This document shows, piece by piece, positions 34,967 to 45,342 of a stretch of DNA of 64,000 nucleotides. Source of the stretch: Populus alba. Taxonomy: Eukaryota; Streptophyta; Magnoliopsida; Malpighiales; Salicaceae. Positions within the stretch are counted from its first letter, which is position 1. Each line of letters begins with the position of its first letter. The stretch is taken from assembly GCF_005239225.2 (NCBI RefSeq), contig NC_133294.1:3038001-3102000 (forward strand), written 5' to 3'. Both the position numbers and the translations under genes were made by a program. The notes beneath the pieces were generated by a model. The model saw only the letters and a list, made by a program, of their open reading frames with translations, searched no databases and had not been told where the DNA came from.

Positions 34967-35305
34967 TGAAAGACTAGCAAGAATTATAGAGATGAACAAG
35001 AAGCAGAATAGAAGTAGAGAAATATACTGCTGTAATGCAGAGGAAGAAGAAGAAAATGTCTATATGTTTTATTCACTTGTTACGTTCCCAGCACTATTAC
35101 ATTCATTTATATACTGCTGTAGATGAAAAGCTTGGTTACGTTTTCTACTCAGCTGTAACAGAATGCATTAACTGCCTTACCATATTAACAAACTTTGTTA
35201 ACCATTATATTCTCTATTCTCTTTGACAGGTGGCTGAAGCAGAGTGGCTGAAGCTGAGGTGGTTAAAGCTGAGGTGGCTGAGGCAGAGCATTTGATATCT
35301 TGACA
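34967..35305 (-). repeat. copia C 5' LTR
   Basis: 339 bp, identical by eye to 30017-30355. It is followed on the minus strand by the TGGTATCAGAGC primer-binding site. Confidence 0.9.
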
Positions 35306-35500
35306 CTTCTTCCTTCACCCACCAGTAAGAAAAAGGCACGTGCAGGATCAAGGCTCTTCATATCTGACTTGGAAAGTTTATTAGCCTGTAATTTTGCATC
35401 ATTTGAATTGATTCTAGCCTTTTCTTTCTGTTGAAAGTAAAGTAGATATAAGAAGAATTACTCGGAAAAACAAAGCAATTCCATAGGTGAAAACATGTCA
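35306..35500 (-). repeat. TNL-upstream repeat block, copy 6 (third part)
   Basis: It begins with the second target duplication of copia C, then cacccaccagtaagaaaaag, the core ggcacgtgc at 35336-35344 (G-box intact, last base changed) and atctgacttggaaagttta. This shows that copia C landed inside the upstream block of TNL pseudogene 2. Confidence 0.6.
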
Positions 35501-36030
35501 GACTTGATTATATTGGCAAAGAGTTGCTAGTGGGCACTCCGTATAGAATGCTGGCGATGATCATGTTGGAAATGCAGAGTGTTTAACTGAGAGTCCTGTC
35601 TTGAACTCTGAGGCTGAGAAACATCAGTTGGTTTCTTCAAACTGGGACAACAACTACTAAAGAAGTATGCAAAACTGGGGAAAGACATACTGAAGAATTT
35701 TGGATGGTTAGATCTCGGGAGGAAGGTTTATCCTCGGGAGGATGGATTGCATATTCGACTTCCTATCACTGAAAAGTTCTCTGTGGTGATTCTGATAAAG
35801 CAGGGTCACGATGGGGATGGATTACATGCTGAAGAGGGATGATAATGAGAAATATACCTGTTGAGATTATTCAGCCTGACTAGCTTTTCTCTACATTTAG
35901 ACCACCTGGGGGTTATGGTTGTGTTTCCAGCAACATCCTTCAAGAATGCTCGATTGGGGAGGAGCTTGGACCTATTGTAGCCAGATCACCTAGGACTCGC
36001 CGCATAATTGCTCGCCATGTATATTTAAGG
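35501..36030 (+). pseudogene. relic of tRNA wybutosine-synthesising protein, TYW2 part (copy B)
   Basis: Plus-strand frames give AECLTESPVLNSEAEKHQLV, then WLDLGRKVYPREDGLHIRLP with ITEKFSVVILIKQGHDG, then LDHLGVMVVFPATSFKNARL and SIGEELGPIVARSPRTRRII. The order and wording fit the stretch from after the kelch region into the start of the TYW2 domain of the fused plant wybutosine protein. Stops and shifts show it is dead. It is longer than copy A at 15037 because no LTR truncates it, and it ends near 36030 in AT-rich DNA. Confidence 0.7.
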
Positions 36031-37323
36031 GTTCATTCAATTAGATCCCTCCAAAAATTTGCTAATTTTATTTACGACCCATGTCTTACTAGTTTAACTT
36101 TATACTCACCCTCATGTTTTTGATCCATTCAAATAGAAAAACTAGAAAAGCCTCATAATATTTAATAGCAAAATAGAAATAGAAAAAAAAAATAACTAAA
36201 AAAAATATTTATTTCCCTAAAAATATCTCATATCAGTTTTCTCATGTTGGAAGAAACTTGTCTTCAAGTTCGGACCTTAGTCATCAATCATCCTCCACAA
36301 ATATTTTTTATGTATGGGTCAGCATATAATAGATCCCTAACACAATAATTTTATGTTAGCCAACTCATCTTGGATCCTTATCACAACAATAATGCACGAG
36401 TTGTCTCGTTGTAAATCTCTTACACAACATTTTTGTATGAATCACATTGTCATAAATCCTACTACCAGAATTCTCAATAACAATTAACGCTAATAGAAAT
36501 AACACATTATTTCCTGAACATCTTTTTCTCTAAAAGGAACTTTAGCGCGCGAGCACGACATAAGTACATCATGTTCTGCAACCTCTTTAGGCCATAGTTA
36601 TTCATTAGCATGCAACAACTAACCACCAAGAATCATTGATCTCTTAGAGTGAATGATAACGAGGTTTGTTACAAGTCGACACTTTTAAAGACCAAGAATA
36701 TCATAATATAGGAAAAGATCTAAAATATTTAATTTTTATTCATCCAAGTATCTACTTTCTAAAAACTATTACAACCCTTTATATAGAAATACAAAAAAAA
36801 AAAAAAAAACTTATTAATATTGAATAGAAAAATAAAATAAAAATTCCATTCAAATAGAAAAACTAGAAAAACCTAAAATATTGAATTGGAAAATAAAAAT
36901 ATAAAATCAAATAAGAAAAATTTCTTCTCCTAAACAAATCATGCATTAGTCTCCCTTGATTTTAAAAAAATTGTACTCGAGTTCAGACCTCAGTCAAGAA
37001 GCTTCCTCCATGAATATCCTTTGTGTGTGGATCACCATATCATGACCCTCTAAGACTTTTTATATATGGGTCATTCTATCATGTATCCCTAACACAAAAC
37101 CTTGTGTGAGTTTCCCCATCATTAATCTATCCATCAGGATTTCAAATAACAACAACTATTGCAAATAAAAATAACACAGTAATTCTTAGACGTCTTTTGC
37201 ATGAAGGTAATCTTATCATCCCCTCCTACACAACTAGGTCTTATTCTGTAACACACATCAACTAGCCATAAAAAATCATTGAAGTCTGAAACATGTCATC
37301 TATGGTCTCCAACCAAAACACCC
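36031..37323. other. AT-rich intergenic DNA with short internal repeats
   Basis: No gene. Phrases recur at a distance of about 720-800 bases, for example tttatgtatgggtcagcat (36308) against tttatatatgggtcattct (37050), and aaatagaaaaactagaaaa (36130 and 36850). This suggests an old internal duplication. No terminal repeats or domains name it. Confidence 0.4.
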
Positions 37324-37333
37324 AAGAATCGAT

Positions 37334-37878
37334 CATGGCTGAGCTACGTGGATGGCTTCCTTGCCTTGCTGGATGGAAGTGCTGTTGGCTTCGGTTTTTC
37401 CCTTGTAATGTGTTTGGCTTGGCTATTCCGATGCTAGGCTTCACTGATTCTTGGTTTAAGCATAGCCTCTGGTTTAATTTATTTCCTTGTTGGGTTTTGA
37501 TGGGCCCTTGGGGCTGGGTTTGGCTGTTGTGTATTGCTGTTGTGGGCTGGGGTTGTGAGTGAGCCTCCTCTCCAGCTGGATCTTCTTATGCATTGCACGG
37601 AATTTGTTTCCGGGTGGGTCGATTCTGGGATTTGATCCTCCTAGTAGATCACAACTCCTAGTTTTTTTCTGTATTTCTATTTGTTTATTGCCTGTTAGCT
37701 TTGATATGGTTCAAGGGAGCGTGTTCCCTTTGCTTTTCTTGTTATGTTTTGTTCAAGGGAGTTTATTTCCTTTTTCTCGAGATGTAAATCTCCTTATATT
37801 GCTGGTTTCCAGCTTGTTTCGCAAGCTTGTTTTGCTCTTTTTGATCTATACAATTCTTACATTTGATAAAAAGAAAAA
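37334..37878 (+). mobile_element. 5'-truncated LINE (3' end only)
   Basis: It is bounded by a 10-bp direct repeat aagaatcgat (37324-37333 and 37879-37888) and ends in an A-rich tail gataaaaagaaaaaaa, the pattern left by target-primed reverse transcription. The sequence is T/G-rich, like the 3' untranslated part of plant LINEs. The two plus-strand frames in it are not convincing genes. The reverse transcriptase is absent. Confidence 0.7.
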
Positions 37879-37888
37879 AAGAATCGAT

Positions 37889-38880
37889 AGGCTCTAATAC
37901 CAACTAACACAAATGAGAGTGCAGGATACCATGGTTTGTTACTGGTCAAAATTTTCAAAGACCAAGAACACCATAATTATAGGAAGACTTCCATAATTAT
38001 TCAATTTTTATTCATTTAAGCCTTCATTTGTCAAACCTAGAATTTTTAAACGCAGCTCGGTCCAAGGCCTTGGGTCACCAGGTTGCCTGGGTTAATTTTG
38101 ATTTTTTTTAAAATCAAAACAACATCATTTTAGTAAGAAAACAGTCAACGGGTTGCAACCGGATTTTTAACCAAGTCTTACTGGGTCATCTCAGGTTTTG
38201 ACTTTTCCTATTTGTTTTTAAACTCGGCTCGGTTCCAGCCCTGGGTCTCGGACCGGGTTTCAAAACTATGATCAAACCTATTACAATCCTTTATATAGAA
38301 ATACTAAAAACAAAAACCCCTATCAATGTTAAAAAAAAGAAAATAAATAGAAAAATTATTCTATTCAAATATATTTAGTTGGAGCAACAAAAATATAAAA
38401 TAAATCTATTTTAGGAACAGTTTTTAAAATAAATTTTTTATTTTTTCAAATATGAGATGCGGGGAGATATGTACTCTTTGTTTCTACTATCTTCTTTTCT
38501 CGATAGTAATCAAGCACTATATAACATTGTTATTATATTCTTAGTTTTCTTTTTATTTATTTATACTTTATATAGAAAAAAGTATAAATATATTTAGTTG
38601 GAGCAACAAAAATATAAAATAAATCTATTTTAGGAACAGTTTAAAATAAATTTTTTATTTTTTTCAAATATGAGATGCGGGGAGATATGTACTCTTTGTT
38701 TCTACTATCTTCTTTTCTCGATAATAATCAAGCACTATATAACATTGTTATTATATTTCTTAGTTTTCTTTTTTTTATTGAGGATTTAAAATGTAAAATA
38801 TAAAAAAATACATGGTCACTCACACACTCTTGACAATTTTATTTTTGTTCCACATGACTCTGTTTTATACTAGTAAAGTA
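37889..38880. repeat. spacer with ~217-bp tandem duplication
   Basis: The text atatttagttggagcaacaa through gagatgcggggagatatgta to agcactatataacattgtta occurs at about 38369-38555 and again at about 38588-38790, an offset near 217. The left part (38080-38280) holds tctcggaccgggtttcaaaa-type text common in plant intergenic DNA. No gene is seen. Confidence 0.6.
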
Positions 38881-40053
38881 CATGAGAAATTACATGAGAA
38901 AGGAAAGTAAATGAAAGAATATGTCAAGGCACCACAAACCATTTAAGTAGACATATAAAAAAATTGAGCTACTTACAGTAGTTCCTTTTAAAATGGTAAA
39001 AGCATCCTCGTGACGCCATATTCTTTGATATTTGGGAGATTCTTGACGAGTAATTTCCCTTCCCATATCTCTTACTAGTTGATGCATCCACAACCTTTGA
39101 TCACTGTTGATTTTAACAAGACATCTATCGATGAGATTGTCAATCCCAAATCTTGCACCTTTATCGAGCCCATCCAGTATCCTAACTGCATCATCCACAT
39201 CCATTCCATTGAAGAAACATGCGATATCCAGGAATAAGTTCTTCGGATAATCACCATCAAGAAAGTCATAACTCATTCGAAGAACCTTTTGAACTTCAAA
39301 ATTAGGAATCACTTCCATTTGTTGTAATGCGCTTTCCCATATTTCTCTTCCTTTTCCGGACAATGAGGAGCCAATAACTCGAAGAGCTAATGGAAGTCCA
39401 TTACAATGACGTACTATTCTCCAAGAGACTTCTACAAAATCTTTAACTGGGTAAGCTTGTCCAAAGGCATTCCAATTGAAAAGCTCAAAAGATTTTTCAA
39501 TATCTAGCGGTTCGACTTTGCACCGGACCCACTCAATATCATTAGCTGAAAAAAAACCCTTATTTCTGGTTGTAACAATGATTTTACATCCTTTACAAAG
39601 CCAATTTTGCACGCCAATGATTTTATTGAATTGGTCCCTTTTGTCCACATCATCTAGAACAATAAGAGTTCTTCTGGAACATAATGCATCTTAATCTTCA
39701 TAATTCCTTCATCTTCATCATTTATCTCATCAACAGTCTTGTTTAGGATGTCGAAAAGAAGTTGCCTCTGTAGGAAAACTATATCCTTTGACCTAAAATT
39801 TGATAGAAAGCTCTTTCCTTCAAATTTATGAGAGTTCTGGTTAAAAACCATCTTAGCTATGGCTGTCTTTCCAACTCCACCAATTCCATAGAGTAAAGCA
39901 ATGGCAGCACCATGGGCTCCATCTTGCAACCATGAGTTGATATCTTGTACCAGAGGATCTCTTCCAATGAAATGAAGGGGGACATGAAATATTTTCTGAT
40001 CCAAATTCTTTAAGACCTTCTCCACAATAGATTGGACAAACGGTGCCTCGTAC
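38881..40053 (-). pseudogene. TNL pseudogene 3: NB-ARC exon, 3' exons lost
   Basis: The NB-ARC exon runs 40053-38977 with normal splice ends. It has GIGGVGKTAIAK, FDILNKTVDEINDEDEG, CKIIVTTRNKGFFSAND, GLPLALRVIGSSL, FLDIACFFNGMDVDDA and MHQLVRDMGREI. One base is missing near 39690, just before the kinase-2 motif, and shifts the frame. About 95 bases of the next intron remain (to about 38881), then unrelated DNA begins: the linker, LRR and C-JID exons are gone. Its TIR exon is split (40345-40760 and 54912-54972). Confidence 0.85.
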
Positions 40054-40344
40054 CTACATCAAAAAGTAAAATACAATGTACGATAATTAGTAGTCTCTCT
40101 ATAAGCAATAGAAATAAACAACATTTAGCTAAGAAATTAAAGCAGGTTGTGTGTCAATGATCTGATAGTTAAAACCAAATGATGATTGGAAAAAAAAAAA
40201 AAAAAGCGAAGGAAGCATAAGTATTTTATTTAATTTTTGTTATATGTTTTCTTATCAGTATACTTAACTGAAAGAAATTAAGAGTTCACCACCAGCATTC
40301 TAGTCCTTATGCTATGTATAGTTTCATAAAGAGACACAACTTAC

Positions 40345-40760
40345 CCATCTCCTAAAACCATTCCAGCTAAATCAGCCACTTCCTTTAAAGCAATCCTCCA
40401 CCCATTCACCCGCTCCATCTCCTCGTTGAAGCTCTTTTCATGTTCCACAAATGCTGCAGCGAAGCTCCCTGTTTGACGTCCGACTTGGGATGGATCCACA
40501 TCATAGAATACTGGCAAAACTATGCAGTCAGCATTCCTCTTACGTTCCATGATCATTACAAGTTCATCGAGGCACCATCTCGGCGAAGCATAGTCTTTGG
40601 AGAACACGATTATCGATATTTTTGATTGTTGTATTGCTTTCTGGAGCTTGAAATCTATATTCTCTCCTCTCCGAATTTCATTATCATCTCTAAATGTGTG
40701 AATCCCTACTTGAACCAGGGCCGTGTAGAGGTGATCGGTAAAGTTCTTGCGGGTGTCTTC
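40345..40760 (-). pseudogene. TNL pseudogene 3: TIR exon, distal part
   Basis: It encodes EDTRKNFTDHLYTALVQVGI, then RWCLDELVMIMERKRNADCI to the donor after VLGDG, very close to the intact TNL. At 40760/40761 the exon is cut by copia element D. The first 61 bases of the exon are beyond that element at 54912-54972. Compared with the intact TNL, 20 bases (the end of KYQVLLSFRG) are missing at the break. Confidence 0.85.
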
Positions 40761-41115
40761 TGTTGGGTTATTTCCAGAACTCAAACACACACAATTTACG
40801 TGGTTCGGCAACTTGCCTACTCCACGGAGCTACTGGTTTGTATTAATCAAGCTTACAAACAATACAAACAACAAAACAAGGAGGAGGAGAAAATTCTTCT
40901 CAACTCAACTCAACTCTCCCTAGCTCTCTCTCTGTGTTTCTCTCTGTGTTTCACACAACTTCGTCAGTTCTCACGCTGCAATACGCAGCACTTCACAGGA
41001 GGCACATAAATATACAAAGGTGGGAGGTGAAGGGGTGTCCACCACCATGTGCTAAGTGGGAGATTAGGATTCCCACTTGCACATGGTGGGGCTTGCTTGT
41101 CTCTAATAATTAACA
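40761..41115 (-). repeat. copia D 3' LTR
   Basis: 355 bp, TGTTGGGTTATTTCC ... ATAATTAACA. It differs from its partner at 54557 at the second base and near the end (tctcta against tctcca). Confidence 0.9.
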
Positions 41116-41150
41116 ATCTCCCACTTGGAGACAAACAATGAAATTATCTT

Positions 41151-42206
41151 TTATCCTTGAAGACCAACTGAAGTTTTGCACAACTTCAGTTTCTCAAGTG
41201 TAACTCCTTTGGTTAACATGTCAGCTGGATTCTTACTTCCACAGACCTTTTCTAGCATTAGTTGCTTGTCGTCCAGCAGTTGTCGGATGAAGTGATATTT
41301 GATCTGAATATGCTTCGTCCTAGAGTGAAATGCTGGATTCTTGGCAAGGAAGATTGCACTCTGACTGTCGCTATACAAAGTACCTTTTCCATTCAACTTG
41401 CCCAATTCTTTCAAGAAACTCTGCAACCATACTATCTCTTTTGCAGATTCTGAGACTGCAACATATTTAGCTTCTGTTGTTGAAAGAGCAACGATCTTTT
41501 GCAATGTAGAACTCCAGGAAACAACAGTACCTCCTAGAGTATAAACATATCTTGTAGTGCTCTTTCTGCTATCAACATCTCCTGCTAGATCAACATCTAC
41601 AAAACCTTCAAGTTTCGAACCACCAGCTGTGAAACTAAGACAAGTTTCCGATGAACCTTTTAAGTACCTCATGATCCATTTCACCGCCTCCCAATGCTGC
41701 TTTCCAGGATTGCTCATATATCGGCTTACAACTCCCACTGCATGGGCAATGTCTGGTCTGGTACAGACCATAGCATACATCAAAGAGCCGATAGCTGAGG
41801 CGTATGGAATCTTATCCATGTATCCACTTTCTAGCTCAGTTTTTGGTGACTGATCTTTGCTGAGCTTGAAATGATTCCCCAGTGGTGTACTTACTGGTTT
41901 AGCATTATCCATACTAAACCTGCTGAGAACCTTCTTGACATACTTTGTTTGTGAGAGCTTTAGTATGCCTTTGTCTTTATCTCTGATGATTCTCATTCCA
42001 AGTATTTGTTTAGCAGCTCCCAGATCCTTCATTTCAAACTGTTTCGACAACTGCTGTTTCAGCTTATCAATCTCCTCAATGCTGGATCCTGCAATCAACA
42101 TATCATCTACATATAATAGTAGAATGATGTAGGAGTTGTCAAAATGTTTGACATAGCAACAATGATCAGCTTGACATCTTGTATACCCGGAACTGCACAT
42201 GAAGTT
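41151..42206 (-). pseudogene. copia D pol: reverse transcriptase end and RNase H
   Basis: It reads from the solo-LTR insertion site through CQADHCCYVKHFDNSYIILL and the catalytic LYVDDMLIAGSS of reverse transcriptase, to DLAGDVDSRKSTTRYVYTLG, HSRTKHIQIKYHFIRQLL and ADMLTKGVTLEKL of RNase H, with the stop at 41151. It is open throughout. It continues the frame interrupted at 45343, in phase if the LTR and one target copy are discounted. Confidence 0.85.
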
Positions 42207-45200
42207 TGTTGTAACCCATTTTTGGGTCTCCACAAAAAAATAAAATAAATAGCCAAAGAAGCTCAGAAAATGGTCGGAAGATTGGTCAAGGAAGTTAAAA
42301 AATACAAAGATTGGATTTTTGACAGTATTTTCTTGAAGGATGAGAGCCCTGTTGAGAAGTAAAATTTGAATTTTGAGGAGAAAAGCCCAAATTTGGATGT
42401 TTATGGACTTAATTGGATTTTATTTGAATTTATAGAGGATTTGAGTGCAAGAAAAATTGATTTTTAAGTCAATTTGGGCTTTAATTAGAAGAAATTTAGG
42501 TTCTGGAGCCAAAATATATTTTTTTTGGAATTTATTAGGTCAAATCAGGAGATTAATTGCATAGATATTGAAGTTTAATGGCCAATTAGGGGCTCAATTG
42601 TGAAAATCCGAAACCAGGGACCAATTTGGAAAACACGGGTAAATAGAGGGGGTTGTCTTGAATTGATCCAGGGGCGTAATTGAAGAAATTGGAAGTTTAT
42701 TATCCAATTGAGGGCTCAATTGCATAAATTAGAGGCTAAGGACCAAGGTGAAAAACGCAGCCAACTATGGAGTCAAGGACCGAAATTGGCAGGGACGCAA
42801 TTGAAAGAATCAAAAGATAATTGAGGGCTGAGTTGAAATTTTGCGCGTTTTGGCGCCATTTTTTAAATGAAACGGCGCGTTTTCCCCAAAACGACGCCGT
42901 TTCATATAGATTTAAAAAAAAAAAGGACCGAACGGTGCCGTTTTGAACGACACTGTTCCCCTTTCTTCTTCCTCCCTGAACGTGCAGCATGGGAAGAAAG
43001 TTTGTTTAATCATTCAGCGATGTCATGTTCCCCACGCAGGCCTGCTCAACCAACGCTGCCTTGCTCCCCATGATGCCCTGCTCAACCCGCTGTCATGCTC
43101 CCCACGCTGCCCTGCTCAGCCCATGCAGCCCCGCTCCCTTTGCCCGCCTATAAAAGAAGAGGAGAGACCAAAGAGAAAGAGGAGAGAGAACGAACATGAG
43201 AGAAGGAAGAGAAGCAACAAACGAAAAATAACAAAAGAACAGAACAAACCGGGAAAAAAAAAGGAACCAGAGAAAAAGGAGACCGAAAGGGAAGGGAAGT
43301 TGAACGAGAGAAGAGAGAACGGAGAGAAAGGAAGGAAAGAATACCGGGGGGGAGTTTTTTTGAACAAAGAGAGAACGAAATAGAGAGAGGAGGGAAGAAG
43401 TCAGGGAAGTTTGAAACAGAAGGGGGAGCACAGACACACCAGTATTGCCAAGGATCGTCATTTTTTAGCTCATCATTCTTCACACACATTGCAGCACCAT
43501 AGAAGAAAAGGAAGAAGCCTGCACCTCGGTACAAACAGAGAAAACGGCGGCAAAACACCGCCCGCCACCGCCGAGAAGACCCACCGTCGCACTGCCATCA
43601 TCATCACCGCTAGCTGCCACTGTCTTCCCATCCGACAACAACACCGTGAGGAACAAAATGAGGAAGCAGAAGCAGAGGAGAACATAGCTGAAGAAAAAAA
43701 AACACAGAGAAGAAGGAAAAGCCGACCACCGTCCAAGCCACTCATTAGGCCGCCGCCACCAGCACCTCCACGAAGTAGCTGCAGAGAGGGAAGAACATTG
43801 TTGACAGAAGGAGCAAAGGCAACCAAAGAGAAGAAGACAGAGAAGCTTGAAACAGAAGCAGAGAAGAACACAGAAGCAGCAGAGAAGAGGAAGAGCCAAC
43901 ATTCGGTCAGCAACCGCCAGCAAAACCGCCACCAGCACCACTGTCAGCTCCTCTACCCAAGCTCATTGTCGCAGGTAACTCTTCCCCTTTATCCCGTATT
44001 CGTCTTCTTGCATGCAGAACGTGCATTGTGCACGTTCTGCAAGTAAGAAATTAATTAACAGATTACTGTGCAGGTGCACAGTAACCACCTAATTAATTAG
44101 CGGTACTGTGCTCATGTACAGTACCCGGTTACTATTTGTGTACAGTATCCCCTTTACTATTTGTGAACAGTAACATACTGCACTCATGTACAGTGCCCGA
44201 TTCATGTTGTTTCGGGCTGGGTATCAGCCCAGCCCATGTGGCTGGACTGAGTCCAGCCCTGTAGAAGGTAGGCTCATTTTATTTCGGGCCGATTTCAGCC
44301 CAGTCTCCTTTTGGGCCGGGTCCGGTCTAGTAAAAAAATTTAAATTCCAAAAAAATTATTTCAAAAAAATATGTGATTTTCCACAAGTTTGTTGCTACAG
44401 TTTGGTCAATATCGGTTTGTATTTTTATACTGTAAAGATACAAATCCGGTATTAAAATACCCGGTTTTCTTCAAAACATCAAAGATTTTCAAAATAAAAA
44501 ATGTTTTTGCTTTTAAAAAAATTCTAAAAGTCCTTAAAAATATTGTTGATTTTTCCTGCATATTTTTATTAAGGTGGATTAATATTGGGTTGTATTTTTA
44601 TACCGTAAGGATACAAACTCAATATTAAAAATACCCGATTTTTTGTCAAAAAAAAAAATATCTATATATTTACATAAAAAAATGTTTTTGTTTTAAAATA
44701 CAGCCTAGTCTCTCCAATATATATATATATAAATATTATAACATCATATTTTCACACAACAAAGGAAATTTTCAAAACAATATATGTATTATCATGCATT
44801 TTGGCTTTAATAACCAGTTTATTCAAGCCATGAGAACTAGGCCAATATTTCAAAAAATTCTAAAAATCTTTTTGGTGCTATTAGTAGTATTTGGGATTAC
44901 GAATTTATACATAAAACGTATTCCTAAATATTATTAATAAAGTTTTGGTATAGACATTAGAACGGTTAGGATTTTACCCGATAAGATAAAGACCTTCTTA
45001 CCGAGGAGGATTTTTCTTGAACCATAGACAGACCAACAACTAGAAAAACACGAAAATACCTTAGATTTTATCAGACAATAAAACAATGCAGCTTACCTTA
45101 GGTAGGGCGTATTTGGGGTGCTAATACCTTCCCTTTACGCAACCAGTCCCCGTACCCGATCTTTGAGACAGTTAGGGTTCCTAGTGACCAAAATACTAGG

Positions 45201-45337
45201 TGGCGACTCCCATTCCATTTTCCACCCACAAAAGACAATATTTTCTTGTATCCCCATAGATATAGATAGATTTACATTGTAGATAAGAAAATGGAACAAC
45301 TATTTGATTTTCGCCGCGACGCCGCACACGTGCGACA
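42207..45337 (+). mobile_element. solo LTR 3 (gypsy-type, 3131 bp)
   Basis: It starts TGTTGTAACCCATTTTTGGG and ends CGCACACGTGCGACA, and is flanked by a perfect 5-bp target duplication aagtt (42202-42206 and 45338-45342) in the copia reverse-transcriptase gene. It holds AATTG-rich text, an aaaacgacgccgtttcatat motif at 42887-42906, a long purine-rich leader (43140-43960), gtacagt repeats at 44050-44200, and near the end the signature aggtggcgactcc at about 45199. That signature is shared with solo LTRs 1 and 2, so it is a longer relative. The frames on both strands are low-complexity shadows. Confidence 0.85.
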
Positions 45338-45342
45338 AAGTT

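Larger units (their letters stand above)
30017..35305 (-). mobile_element. copia element C, complete, 5289 bp
   Basis: It has two 339-bp LTRs that I see as identical (30017-30355 and 34967-35305), a perfect 5-bp target duplication cttct (30012-30016 and 35306-35310), a primer-binding site TGGTATCAGAGC next to the right LTR (complement at 34955-34966, initiator-Met tRNA type) and a polypurine tract gcggggga beside the left LTR. The order gag, protease, integrase, RT, RNase H marks it as Ty1/copia. The identical LTRs mean a recent insertion. Confidence 0.93.

Noticed and set aside
37293..37897. Two adjoining plus-strand frames of about 90 and 112 codons
   Set aside because: They fall within the truncated LINE 3' end, are T/G-rich and hydrophobic by composition, and match no domain I know.
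43148..44046. Several overlapping 120-210 codon frames on both strands
   Set aside because: All sit in the purine-rich leader of solo LTR 3 and consist of K/R/E or L/S/F runs with no domain.
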